DNA of 64,000 nt from UBA11889 sp046582115 (GTDB lineage: Bacteria; Pseudomonadota; Gammaproteobacteria; Pseudomonadales; Azotimanducaceae). The notes beneath the pieces were generated by a model, which worked only from the letters and a program-made list of their open reading frames with translations, was not told the DNA's origin and did no database searches. The DNA is taken from the NCBI GenBank assembly GCA_046582115.1, contig JAYGFA010000058.1, positions 7,946-71,945 of the forward strand, in the 5' to 3' direction. The first letter of the stretch is position 1; each line of letters opens with the position of its first letter. This document shows positions 45,502 through 54,563 of this stretch, one piece after another. A program made the position numbers and the translations under genes.

Positions 45502-45850
45502 CATGCCCAAGCTATTAACGGAACAAGTCAAAGACAGACTGCAGCGGTTTTGGTCGGATTCGTGGTCTAACCGACAAGGCATTGATGCTTTGCATCGCCA
45601 CCCGCAACGCCTCCTAAAAAAGGAGCTGTGCTAAGATCGACAATCTGGGGACCGGGGACCAGAGCTCAAGGCGCCTTGTTGTCGGCGTGAGAATGTCAAA
45701 ACGTTCCGCGACCGTTGTTCCGTCGTTTCGCACGTCCCGCAGTGACGCGCAAGCATTGCAGGAGTCAGGGCCGGTGACGAGAAACTGTCTTAGCACATTC
45801 GCAAGACATCGCATTACTGGTTAAAACTCCACAAGGATTTTTTCGGGTTT
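45502..45850. other. 349-bp gap between tRNA-Phe and the ABC exporter operon
   Basis: Contains a 43-codon frame (45503-45634) that starts two bases after the tRNA CCA and lacks a ribosome-binding site, and a weak CTCCT/AGGAG hairpin without a T run. No repeat of the tRNA 3' end was seen, so there is no sign of an integrated element. The exporter promoter must lie here but was not identified. Confidence 0.5.
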
Positions 45851-47716
45851 ATGGCTCAGTTCGGTCAATACACACCTCCGGTATATAGACGGCAGCGGAT
45901 AGAACGAGCGCGTCCTTCCCTTAAGCATCTGGCACACCTACAAAGGCTTTTCCCGTACGCATACCAGTATCGCGTGAAGATCATGCTTGGTATCGCAGGA
46001 TTAATTGCAATTCAAATGTGTGGTGCGGCGATGCCCATGTTTTTGAGGACTGCGATCGATTCGTTAGCAATTAAGGATCCCAATATCTTGATGCCCGTGT
46101 TGGGTATTTTTGCCGTCGTTTTGGTGCGCTCGGTGATTTCGGTGTACTCAAGCCGGATATTGCAGCGGGTTGCGATCAGTTCCTCTTACGACATTCGCAA
46201 ACGCTTTTTCAGTCATGTGCAACGAATGGGCTCGGTCTTTTTCAACCGTTTTGGGACGGGCGATGTTATGTCGAGGTCCTCGGGTGATATCGCCATGGTC
46301 CGCAGAGTCATTGCGTTCGGCTGGGTCCAAGTACTCACTTTAGTTTTTTCGATCGTCGTTGGTTTGTCTTTCATGTTGTATTTGTCGCCGTCGCTAACGG
46401 TTTTAGTGTTACTGCCAACGCCGGTCGTGGTTTACATCGGCGTAACGATGTCGCGCCGGCTTTTCCCGATGGTGAGAGAACGGCGCCAGGCCATGGACGA
46501 CGTGACATCGTTTACCTCCGAAAATCTCAACGGCATTCGGACGGTGCAGGCGATGGCGCAGGAGCAACAAGAAATCAGCCGTTTCGACGACATGGGCACG
46601 CGGTATGCCAGTTTGGTCTATCGAACCACCAAATACCGGGCAAAGATGAATTTAGTCATGCCGTTTGTCTCGATTTTTTCGACGCTCCTTATTCTTGGAT
46701 ACGGCGGTCAGTTAGTCATTGACGGCGTGATTACCGTGGGGACGTACACTGCCTTTTTCGCATACATGTACATGGTTACGGGCCCGATCGGTCAAGTTGG
46801 GGGTTGGCTCTCGACGCTTACCAGTGCAGCAGCTGCGACCGAACGGTTATTTGAAGTGCTGGATTATAAACCGGAGATTGAAGACGACCCGCGGACTACC
46901 GTGCGAGGCCAGATCCAAGGTCATGTTGAATTCCGTCATTTTTCGTACGCCTATCCCGGGGCCGAAAAAGACGCGGTTCACGATATTTCTTTGACCATAG
47001 ATGCCGGAGAAACCGTTGCATTTCTTGGGCGGGTGGGGTGTGGCAAATCGACCGTTTTACGGTCATTGGTACGCATGAACGATCCCGAACCAGGGATGCT
47101 ACTGATTGATGGTGAAGATGTTCGGCACTACTCGTTACAACAGCTTCGATCAGAAGTTGCATTGATTCCCCAAGATCCATTCTTGTTTTCCCTCACCATT
47201 CGCGACAATTTAACCTATGACGATCCCGATCGTGACCTGCCGCCGATCGAGTACGCGGCTCAACTCGCTGAACTCCTTGACGCAATCAATGAATTTCCCG
47301 ATCGAATGAATACTATCGTCGGCGAACGAGGGATCACGTTATCGGGAGGACAGAAACAGCGGGCAACATTGGCCCGAGGTCTCATCCGAGGTGCCCGGAT
47401 CCTTGCAATGGATGATTGTTTTTCGAGCGTGGATACGCGGACGGAAGAACGCATCCTCGGACGCTTGAAAGAGGTTCGTCAGGGTCTCACGACCCTGCTC
47501 ATTTCCCACCGTGTGTCGACCGCGAGGCATGCGGATCGTATTTTTGTGATGGAAGACGGAAGAATATTTGAGTCGGGGACGCATGCCGAACTCATGGCTA
47601 AAGGCGGTTACTACGCAGATTTAGAGGCAGTGCAAAGTAACCAAGATCAGGATCGACAACGAAAGGCTGCCCTGCTTAAGAATCTTGATATCGAGGTTCA
47701 GGTGGTTAACGGATGA
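45851..47716 (+). CDS. ABC exporter half-transporter, degenerate-site subunit (MdlA-like)
   Basis: 621 residues: six-helix membrane domain (about 40-320) and ATPase domain. Walker A GRVGCGKST (393-401), signature LSGGQ (497-501). After Walker B the catalytic glutamate is replaced by Asp522 (AMDDCFSSVD), marking a non-hydrolysing consensus partner in a heterodimeric exporter of the MdlAB/TmrAB/BmrCD kind. It overlaps the second half-transporter gene by 4 bp (ATGA). Such exporters move lipids, peptides or drugs out of the inner membrane. The ribosome-binding site (AAGGA) is rather far, 13 bp, from the ATG. Confidence 0.92.
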   Translation: MAQFGQYTPPVYRRQRIERARPSLKHLAHLQRLFPYAYQYRVKIMLGIAGLIAIQMCGAAMPMFLRTAIDSLAIKDPNILMPVLGIFAVVLVRSVISVYSSRILQRVAISSSYDIRKRFFSHVQRMGSVFFNRFGTGDVMSRSSGDIAMVRRVIAFGWVQVLTLVFSIVVGLSFMLYLSPSLTVLVLLPTPVVVYIGVTMSRRLFPMVRERRQAMDDVTSFTSENLNGIRTVQAMAQEQQEISRFDDMGTRYASLVYRTTKYRAKMNLVMPFVSIFSTLLILGYGGQLVIDGVITVGTYTAFFAYMYMVTGPIGQVGGWLSTLTSAAAATERLFEVLDYKPEIEDDPRTTVRGQIQGHVEFRHFSYAYPGAEKDAVHDISLTIDAGETVAFLGRVGCGKSTVLRSLVRMNDPEPGMLLIDGEDVRHYSLQQLRSEVALIPQDPFLFSLTIRDNLTYDDPDRDLPPIEYAAQLAELLDAINEFPDRMNTIVGERGITLSGGQKQRATLARGLIRGARILAMDDCFSSVDTRTEERILGRLKEVRQGLTTLLISHRVSTARHADRIFVMEDGRIFESGTHAELMAKGGYYADLEAVQSNQDQDRQRKAALLKNLDIEVQVVNG

Positions 47717-49701
47717 ATACGCAAGTCAGTGCACCCCCGGGAACGCCATCTCGAGACTACTCGGCGTTCGACGCGGAACTTACGCACAAGGCGCTTAACG
47801 TCAATATGTTCGTGCGACTGCTCGCGTGGCTAAAGCCCTATCGTTTCACGCTCTCCATCAGCATCGTATTATCGCTTGCGTCAGCCGCAATCGCTGTGTT
47901 GCAACCGATTGTAAACGGACGGGTCGTAATCGATACGATCTTGCTACCCGATCAAGAATTCAGCGAACTGCCCGATTACGGTATGGGTGAGTTCGTGTAC
48001 GGGGTCGCCGATTGGACAGGTGCTTCGCCACTTATGTCGGCCGTGTTCGTGTATGCGTTTCTGGTATTGGTCTCGTCACTTGCGTCGTATGGTCATCGAT
48101 TGCTGCTGTCTCGATCGACATTGCAAGCGTTACGGGATTTGCGCAGCGAGCTTTTTCGTAAACTCGAAACCAAGCCGATGTCCTTCTACGACCATGTCTC
48201 GGTGGGCAGGGTCATGACGCGTTTGACAAATGACGTAGAAAATCTCATTGAACTATTGACCGGGGTGCTGGAGTTGGTGGGGGACTTTATTCCCTTTTTC
48301 TTGGCGCTCTTCCTAATGTGGGCCATCAGTCCAGTACTAACCATGTACACGATGGTGTTGATTCCTGTCGTTGCCGTTGCGACGTCGCTTTTTCGAAAGG
48401 CGCTCGGCAACACCTATCGGAACGTGCGCAATGCCGTATCCAGTATTAACCAGTACATGCAAGAAAACTTGATTGGGATGGAGGTAGTCCAACTCTCTCG
48501 TCGCGAACGGCTAAACACTCAACAATTTGGCGAACGCAACGAAGCGCATCGCGATTATCAGTTCCACGCGATGAACCTAGAGACTGTTTACAGCTCCTTC
48601 AACAACAGCCTGATCACGGTGGCGACGGGCGTCATTATTTGGTTTGGTGGTGGCGAAGTTATTCAAGAAGCGATTTCGCTTGGATCGGTGGTCGTCTTTA
48701 CGCAACTCATTGGCATGATGATTGGGCCGGTCCAAGAGGTCGGTTACCAGTTCAATACGCTGTTTAGGGCGATGGCGTCGGGGGAACGAATTTTCCAGGC
48801 CATCGATTGGGACGAGAGCATTAAGGAGCCTGATGAACCGGTCTCGTTACCGAGCAACTTGCGTGGACGGATTGAGTTTCGAAACGTGTCGTTTTCCTAC
48901 TACATGGGTGAAGAAGTCATCCACGATGTTTCGTTCAAGGTGAACGCTGGCGAAAAACTGGCGATCGTTGGGCCGACAGGGTCGGGGAAAAGTACGCTGA
49001 TCAAGCTCCTGGGACGTTTTTATGATTTTGACGATGGCAAGGTTTTTCTCGATGACGTCGATGTCAATCACATTGCATCGGCGGACCTGAGGCGACGAGT
49101 GGGCATTGTTCTACAGGACTTCCACATCTTTTCGGGCACTGTGCTCGACAACATTACGCTCAACAACCCTGGTATTAGCAATGAGGATGCTGTGGAAGCC
49201 GCACGCGTTGTGAATGCTGATCCGTTCATTCGCGCGTTGCCTCAGGGATATGAAACGTTTCTATCCGAACGTGGACTCAATTTGTCCCAAGGTCAAAGGC
49301 AGTTACTCGCCTTTGCGCGCGTTGTAGCTGCGGATCCCGAAATTCTGGTTTTGGATGAAGCGACCGCCAGTATCGATACCGCGACCGAACTGGTCATTCA
49401 AGACGCGCTCCATCGAATCATGGAAGGGCGCACATCGATCGTGATCGCTCATCGGTTACAAACGATTCGAGAATGCGACAAGGTACTGGTACTTCATCAC
49501 GGCAAGGTCCGTGAATACGGCACTCACGAAGAACTCATGGCGTTGAAAGGGATCTATTACACGTTACACGAATTGCAGTTCCAGGATAGCCGCATCGCGG
49601 CCGAGCTGTCAGGCGACACGGTTGATCCTGCCGGCGTTGAGCATGCGACGCGTCCGCCGGACAACCCGACGCCGGACGAACCAGAGGGAGAAGACCGCTA
49701 G
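47713..49701 (+). CDS. ABC exporter half-transporter, catalytic subunit (MdlB-like)
   Basis: 662 residues: membrane domain (about 40-345) and ATPase domain with Walker A GPTGSGKS (420-427), signature LSQGQ (524-528) and Walker B ending in Asp548-Glu549 (LVLDEATASID), so its glutamate is intact. Its partner upstream has Asp at that place. A periplasmic insertion of about 30 residues (78-108) separates the first two helices. The C-terminal 30 residues are acidic and proline-rich. The following beta-barrel-like gene starts one base after its stop. Confidence 0.92.
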   Translation: MNTQVSAPPGTPSRDYSAFDAELTHKALNVNMFVRLLAWLKPYRFTLSISIVLSLASAAIAVLQPIVNGRVVIDTILLPDQEFSELPDYGMGEFVYGVADWTGASPLMSAVFVYAFLVLVSSLASYGHRLLLSRSTLQALRDLRSELFRKLETKPMSFYDHVSVGRVMTRLTNDVENLIELLTGVLELVGDFIPFFLALFLMWAISPVLTMYTMVLIPVVAVATSLFRKALGNTYRNVRNAVSSINQYMQENLIGMEVVQLSRRERLNTQQFGERNEAHRDYQFHAMNLETVYSSFNNSLITVATGVIIWFGGGEVIQEAISLGSVVVFTQLIGMMIGPVQEVGYQFNTLFRAMASGERIFQAIDWDESIKEPDEPVSLPSNLRGRIEFRNVSFSYYMGEEVIHDVSFKVNAGEKLAIVGPTGSGKSTLIKLLGRFYDFDDGKVFLDDVDVNHIASADLRRRVGIVLQDFHIFSGTVLDNITLNNPGISNEDAVEAARVVNADPFIRALPQGYETFLSERGLNLSQGQRQLLAFARVVAADPEILVLDEATASIDTATELVIQDALHRIMEGRTSIVIAHRLQTIRECDKVLVLHHGKVREYGTHEELMALKGIYYTLHELQFQDSRIAAELSGDTVDPAGVEHATRPPDNPTPDEPEGEDR

Positions 49702-49702
49702 T

Positions 49703-51055
49703 TTGATTAAGCAATCTCCTGACAGTAGGAAAATTTTTCGAATCCGCACTATTTTTACTCTGGCTCGCCGTGGGTTGTTGGTGTATCTAGCCATCGGAGC
49801 AACGATCGCTGCCGTTTCGGGGGAATCGTCTGTGAAGAACCTGGGAACTGCCGCGCTGCGCGTATTTCTTGATTGTGAGAAAGGCTGCGATATGAACTTC
49901 ATACGCGGAGAAATTTTCTACATTAATTACATCCGCGATCGACTCGACGCCCAGGTACACGTGATGGTGACTCGAGAACGCAGCGGCTCTGGCCGGGAGT
50001 ACACACTACGATTTCTTGGGCTCGAAGAGTTTACTGGACTCGATCAACAACTTCGCTACTACACGAGCGATACCGATACGGACGACGAGAGGCGCCGTGG
50101 CTTTGTAAGAATGTTGCAATTGGGTTTGGTTCCCTATGCGGTACAAACGCCGGCCGGCGAGTTGCTTAGGGTTTCATACTCGGGCGAGTCAACGGAAAGT
50201 CCTCGGTTGACGTCTCTTGGAGTACAGCCGGCCGAGGATCCTTGGAATTACTGGGTGTTTCGTAGCGAGGTTCGTGGCCACGTTGACCGGCAGGAACGTC
50301 GTGATGAGACCGATGTCAGGGGCTCCTTTTATGCGAGTCGTACGACAGAAAATTGGCGCATGGGCATGGGTACCTCCCACAGTCGAGTGGAACGGAACTT
50401 CGAATTCGATAGCGGCGCTACGCTAAAAGACGTCAGCCGCCGGTCGAACATAAGTGGTTGGGGAATCAAATCGCTGGGGAAACACTGGGGCATTGGCCTT
50501 GGTGCGCGTAGTGAACAGTCGAGTTACCGCAATCTTGACCGTGTGGTTCGGGTAGCAGGCGCGCTGGAATACAACCTTTACCCCTATTCCCAATATGCCG
50601 AGCGCTCTCTCACGTTTGGCTATTATGCGGGGGCGACTCGATTGAATTATGAAACGCGAACTATATTTGGCGAGCTTGAGGAATCCAAGGCGGACCAAGG
50701 ACTCTTTATTGAGTACGACCTGGAACAGCGTTGGGGCGACATCGGTGCAGATATCAAAGCGTCCCATTTCCTAGACGATACCGACTTGTATCGGATATCG
50801 ATCAAAGGCGATATCGATTATCGGATCGTTCGCGGACTGGATATAAACTTCTGGGCCGAAGCGTCGCTGGTTCGCGATCAGATATACCTTGCGGCAGGCG
50901 GAACCACTGATGAGGAAGTCCTTCTGGGACACCGCGCGCTGGACACGGAATTTGAAACCAAGGTTGGGTTAGGTCTGAAGTACACATTTGGATCGATCTA
51001 TAACAATGCGGTAAATAATCGTCTAAGTGGCGCCAGTTTCACGCGGTTATTCTGA
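49703..51055 (+). CDS. Uncharacterised exported protein, beta-barrel-like C-terminus
   Basis: 450 residues from a TTG one base after the mdlB-like stop, with GGGAG about 12 bp before it; the frame is also open back to 49622. A membrane or signal segment lies at 19-38, then VFLDCEKGCDMNFIRGEI, RDRLDAQVHVMVT and GREYTLRFLGL (about 54-110), which match a group of uncharacterised proteins I recall from Bacteroidetes and other phyla. From about 200 onward the sequence alternates polar and hydrophobic residues with many Tyr/Arg and ends in phenylalanine, as in outer-membrane beta barrels. Operon position suggests an outer-membrane partner of the exporter; function unknown. Confidence 0.75.
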   Translation: MIKQSPDSRKIFRIRTIFTLARRGLLVYLAIGATIAAVSGESSVKNLGTAALRVFLDCEKGCDMNFIRGEIFYINYIRDRLDAQVHVMVTRERSGSGREYTLRFLGLEEFTGLDQQLRYYTSDTDTDDERRRGFVRMLQLGLVPYAVQTPAGELLRVSYSGESTESPRLTSLGVQPAEDPWNYWVFRSEVRGHVDRQERRDETDVRGSFYASRTTENWRMGMGTSHSRVERNFEFDSGATLKDVSRRSNISGWGIKSLGKHWGIGLGARSEQSSYRNLDRVVRVAGALEYNLYPYSQYAERSLTFGYYAGATRLNYETRTIFGELEESKADQGLFIEYDLEQRWGDIGADIKASHFLDDTDLYRISIKGDIDYRIVRGLDINFWAEASLVRDQIYLAAGGTTDEEVLLGHRALDTEFETKVGLGLKYTFGSIYNNAVNNRLSGASFTRLF

Positions 51056-51062
51056 CTACAGG

Positions 51063-52796
51063 CTAATCGGCCTGGGTTGAGTTTCGAGCACAGTTTGCTG
51101 CAGCTGACTTTCGGTCGTGCTCGTTATTATTATTGGCGCTGGGTGGTTCGTTATGGAATGTGGATGGCGAAAGAACGTGGTATTGGTTGGGCGCAAGTGG
51201 GCCAAAGCGCTCAACGCGACCATTCGCCCAACGAACGTGGACGAATTGATCGGATGGATCGTCTGGAAAGTTGAACGTAAGCCTGTGATCGTGGGAGGAG
51301 GCATAGCCACCGTCTGTCGCCACGTATCGAACTTCACCCGCATTTGCTTCCCGCCAAGCACTCGCGCCGATGGCGTGGCGATGCGCGTCGGTATCCCGTA
51401 AATCGACTCCAAGCCAGGCGTAAGAGTAAGAATCATTCCGAAATAGCTTGGCTGGGCCATTATTGTTAGTGACGACGATGTCGGTATCGCCGTCGTTGTC
51501 CAGATCGCCGAAGGCGGCACCACGGCTAACGTCCAATTGAGCAAAGGCGTCTTCGGATGTGACTTCATGGAATCTCCCGCGGCCGTCGTTACGCCAGAGC
51601 TGATTACGTTGGCGGAGCGGTGGTTCAAATCCTGCCGCTCGCTGAGATTCGATGATTGTTACGGCTCCGTTCGCACTGAATAGATCGAGATCGCTATCGC
51701 CGTCGATATCGATCCATCCATTGCCAAAGCCGGTAAAAGGAATGCTGGAGGTTGCTAGTCCTGATACGCTCGACTGGTCGTCAAACCAACCACAGCCATC
51801 GTTAACGTAGAGCGTGTTGCTCTCTTTCACGTCGTGAGTAAGAAATAGATCTGGGTCGCCGTCCTGGTCGTAATCGGCTACCGCTACGCCCATGCTGGCT
51901 TCGGCGATTCCATAGACATTGAGTGCCGCGCCGGATAGTAAGGCGTTGTCGTTAAAGCGCCCACCTCCCTGATTTAGCCAAAGAAAATTTTCACCCGCAT
52001 CGTTCGCGACATAGAAGTCGATGTGTCCGTCGCGGTTAAAGTCCCGAGCAACAACGCCCATCCCGCGTCCCGACGAATGCGCTATTCCAGATGACTCGGT
52101 CACGTTTTCGAAGCGGCCGCTGCCTAAGTTCCGATAGAATTGGTCGGGCGATGGCGCGTAGTTTTGCGGTCCACAGTACGTGATCCTTGAAGAGTAATGC
52201 CGACAGACCTTGTGCTCTTCAAGCGCGAATTGGAGATAATTGACTACGTAAAGATCGAGTAGCCCATCGGCGTCGATGTCTGCAAAACTCGCGCCAATTG
52301 ACCATAGGTCGCCGGCGAGACCCGCTTTTTTCGTGATGTCCACGAATCGTCCGTTGCCCACGTTCTCGAAAAGCTGGTTTGCGCCGAAATTCGCGAGAAA
52401 TACGTCGGTGTCGCCGTCGTTATCAATGTCGGCGCTGGCGATTCCCATGCCGTAACCCGTCGCCCGCACACCTGAAATCTCGGTGATATCTTCAAAGCGA
52501 AGGTTTCCAGCTGTACTTACGTTGCGAAACAGGCGATCTCCAGTTCTGACTGAGCGTGCGGCACGCAGAGGCCCGCCCTGGACGGCCCAGATATCCATAC
52601 GACCGTCGTTATCGAAGTCAAGAATACCCACCCCGGCCCCGACGATTTCCACCGTCCACAGTTCGCCTTCGTTGCCGTTCTCGTGCGTAAAATCGAGCCC
52701 CGCATCCACCGCCATTTCGAGAAATTCTGCGCGGTGACTCGGTGCGTACATGAGTGAGATCAGCAAGATCGCGCGAAAGAAAAATGGCGACTTCAT
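51063..52796 (-). CDS. FG-GAP/VCBS repeat protein with ASPIC/UnbV domain (CRTAC1-like), copy A
   Basis: About 577 residues with an N-terminal signal (FFFRAILLISLMY). It has seven or so propeller repeats each with a calcium-type loop, for example DFDNDGRMD, DIDNDGDTD, DFNRDGHID, DYDQDGDPD, DIDGDSDLD, DLDNDGDTD, and a C-terminal ASPIC/UnbV domain (GRVERFGPLAPNQYHVL). An asparagine-rich tail follows the domain. Exported beta-propeller of unknown ligand. It is a tandem paralogue of the next gene upstream, with only 7 bp between them, and is convergent with the beta-barrel-like gene. Confidence 0.9.
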   Translation of the reverse strand: MKSPFFFRAILLISLMYAPSHRAEFLEMAVDAGLDFTHENGNEGELWTVEIVGAGVGILDFDNDGRMDIWAVQGGPLRAARSVRTGDRLFRNVSTAGNLRFEDITEISGVRATGYGMGIASADIDNDGDTDVFLANFGANQLFENVGNGRFVDITKKAGLAGDLWSIGASFADIDADGLLDLYVVNYLQFALEEHKVCRHYSSRITYCGPQNYAPSPDQFYRNLGSGRFENVTESSGIAHSSGRGMGVVARDFNRDGHIDFYVANDAGENFLWLNQGGGRFNDNALLSGAALNVYGIAEASMGVAVADYDQDGDPDLFLTHDVKESNTLYVNDGCGWFDDQSSVSGLATSSIPFTGFGNGWIDIDGDSDLDLFSANGAVTIIESQRAAGFEPPLRQRNQLWRNDGRGRFHEVTSEDAFAQLDVSRGAAFGDLDNDGDTDIVVTNNNGPAKLFRNDSYSYAWLGVDLRDTDAHRHAIGASAWREANAGEVRYVATDGGYASSHDHRLTFNFPDDPSDQFVHVRWANGRVERFGPLAPNQYHVLSPSTFHNEPPSANNNNEHDRKSAAANCARNSTQAD

Positions 52797-52803
52797 CGGT
52801 GGG

Positions 52804-54465
52804 TCAGGGCGCAACTAGTTTCAACGTATCGATTCGACGAACAAGATGGTAACGATCGGTATCAAAAGGACCATGCCGCGTTACTACGCCGTCTGGCCAT
52901 TCGACACGCACAAGGACGGGTTGAGTCCGGGCCCCAAGACCGAACAATAATCGGGGATCATGTGCGGATGCATAACTTCCGTCCGTCCGTACACGTCGGC
53001 GAACAGGTATCGGCGTGTCGAGCCAGACCGTGGCACCGACGACAGCCATATAAGCCGGTGTCCCACGAACGTCAATGTCGATCCAATGCCCGGACCCGCT
53101 ATCGTTTCGATAAATGCGAGCACGGCCGTTATTGTTTGTAACAACGACGTCGGTGTCGCCATCGTTGTCGAGATCGCCAAACGCCGCTCCCCGGCTGACC
53201 TCCTCTAAGTCAAACGCTGGTCCGCCGCTCACGCGTGAATAGTGGCCCTTGCCATTGTTAAGCCAAAACTGATTAACCTGTCGCAACGGAAGCCCGCCTG
53301 GGTCTTTACGTTGTTCTGGAATAGCCGAGACAGCACCGTTGACGCTAATAAGGTCCAGATCCCCGTCCATATCGATGTCGATCCAACCGGTGCCGAATCC
53401 AGTGAACGGGAGACTCGATGCCGAGATGCCGGATGCGTCAGAGCGGTCAGTGTAATGACCGTCGCCGTCATTCACATAGAGCGTATTTGTTTCTGCAGTT
53501 AGGTGCGTTAAGAACAAATCCACGTCACCGTCTTGGTCGAAATCCTCGGCAGACACGCCCATGCTTGCTTCCGAGACCCCATTGGCGTTCACTGCCGCGC
53601 CTGCTAGGAGGGCGTTATCGAAAAAACGAACTCTGTCTGTGTTCAACCAGAGCAGATTTTCAACAGGATCGTTAGCGACATAGAAATCGGTTTGCCCATC
53701 CGAGTTGAAGTCGTTGGCTATGACGCCTAACGCGCCGCCGTGACGTCCCCTAATGCCCATTCGGTCCGTTACATCCCGAAAGGTGCGATTTCCCTTATTT
53801 ACGTATAGCCGATCCGATGTGGCGCGGTAATGTTCGGGCGAACAGTAACTTGGTCGGAGGAAATGATCTCGACAGACTTTGTGATTCGTCAGCGTAAAAT
53901 CAACATAGTTGGCAACGTAGAGATCAGGTAGCCCATCGCCGTTAACGTCGGAAAAACTGGCCGACACGGACCAGGCGTGGTCCTCGAGACCTGATCCGGG
54001 CGTTATGTCTCGAAAATGCCCGTCACCAAGATTTTCAAAAAGTTGGTTGGTCCCAAAGTTCGCGAGGAAGACGTCGAAGTCACCGTCGTTATCGATATCC
54101 CCGGTGGCAATACCCACCCCGTATTCCGTCGCGACCACGCCAGAATTTTGAGTCACGTCCACGAATCGAACACCATCGTTGTTGCTTACGTTTCGATACA
54201 AGCGATCCTGCGGCGGATTGGTACGGTTACGGCCGGCAAGTGGCCCGCCTTGGATAAGCCATAGGTCCATGCGTGAGTCACCGTCAAAGTCCAGAATCCC
54301 GACACCGGCGCCCATAATTTCGGCTAGCCAGAGCTCCCCCTGCATCCCGTTCACATGCCAAAACTCAAGCCCAACGTCCTGCTCTACATTAACAAACCGG
54401 ACGTCTGCAGCGGCCGTTAGCGGTAGCAACAGCGGACACAGCCAGATGGATTGGGATAAATTCAA
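52804..54465 (-). CDS. FG-GAP/VCBS repeat protein with ASPIC/UnbV domain (CRTAC1-like), copy B
   Basis: 553 residues starting from TTG with AAGGG just before it; a signal peptide (LCPLLLPLTAAA) is followed by repeats with DFDGDSRMD, DIDNDGDFD, DVNGDGLPD, DFNSDGQTD, DFDQDGDVD, DIDMDGDLD and DLDNDGDTD loops, and the C-terminal ASPIC domain (PDGVVTRHGPFDTDRYHLV). Closely similar to copy A in order and wording of blocks (GAGVGILDFD, FLANFG, NQLFEN), so the two arose by tandem duplication. Likely periplasmic or surface-exposed. Confidence 0.9.
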   Translation of the reverse strand: MNLSQSIWLCPLLLPLTAAADVRFVNVEQDVGLEFWHVNGMQGELWLAEIMGAGVGILDFDGDSRMDLWLIQGGPLAGRNRTNPPQDRLYRNVSNNDGVRFVDVTQNSGVVATEYGVGIATGDIDNDGDFDVFLANFGTNQLFENLGDGHFRDITPGSGLEDHAWSVSASFSDVNGDGLPDLYVANYVDFTLTNHKVCRDHFLRPSYCSPEHYRATSDRLYVNKGNRTFRDVTDRMGIRGRHGGALGVIANDFNSDGQTDFYVANDPVENLLWLNTDRVRFFDNALLAGAAVNANGVSEASMGVSAEDFDQDGDVDLFLTHLTAETNTLYVNDGDGHYTDRSDASGISASSLPFTGFGTGWIDIDMDGDLDLISVNGAVSAIPEQRKDPGGLPLRQVNQFWLNNGKGHYSRVSGGPAFDLEEVSRGAAFGDLDNDGDTDVVVTNNNGRARIYRNDSGSGHWIDIDVRGTPAYMAVVGATVWLDTPIPVRRRVRTDGSYASAHDPRLLFGLGARTQPVLVRVEWPDGVVTRHGPFDTDRYHLVRRIDTLKLVAP

Positions 54466-54563
54466 TATCCCTTCTCACGCATGTCTTTGACCAAATACTA
54501 CCCGTGACTGGGGTCGAGCAATACAGGAAGTTTTTTGATTAACTCTTTGCGAGAAAGCCAGGG

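Noticed and set aside
45611..45626. CTCCT/AGGAG hairpin as terminator of tRNA-Phe
   Set aside because: Only five base pairs and no following T run.
45503..45634. 43-codon frame starting right after the tRNA-Phe CCA
   Set aside because: No ribosome-binding site (the upstream bases are the tRNA 3' end) and no recognisable motif; no integrase or duplicated tRNA end nearby.
45614..45814. 66-codon minus-strand frame with a CNAC motif before the ABC exporter
   Set aside because: No signal, start context or neighbour support; it covers the region where the exporter promoter must lie.
51056..51628. 190-codon frame overlapping the end of propeller gene A, considered as evidence of a frameshift
   Set aside because: The propeller frame continues intact through its ASPIC domain; the other frame is composition-driven.
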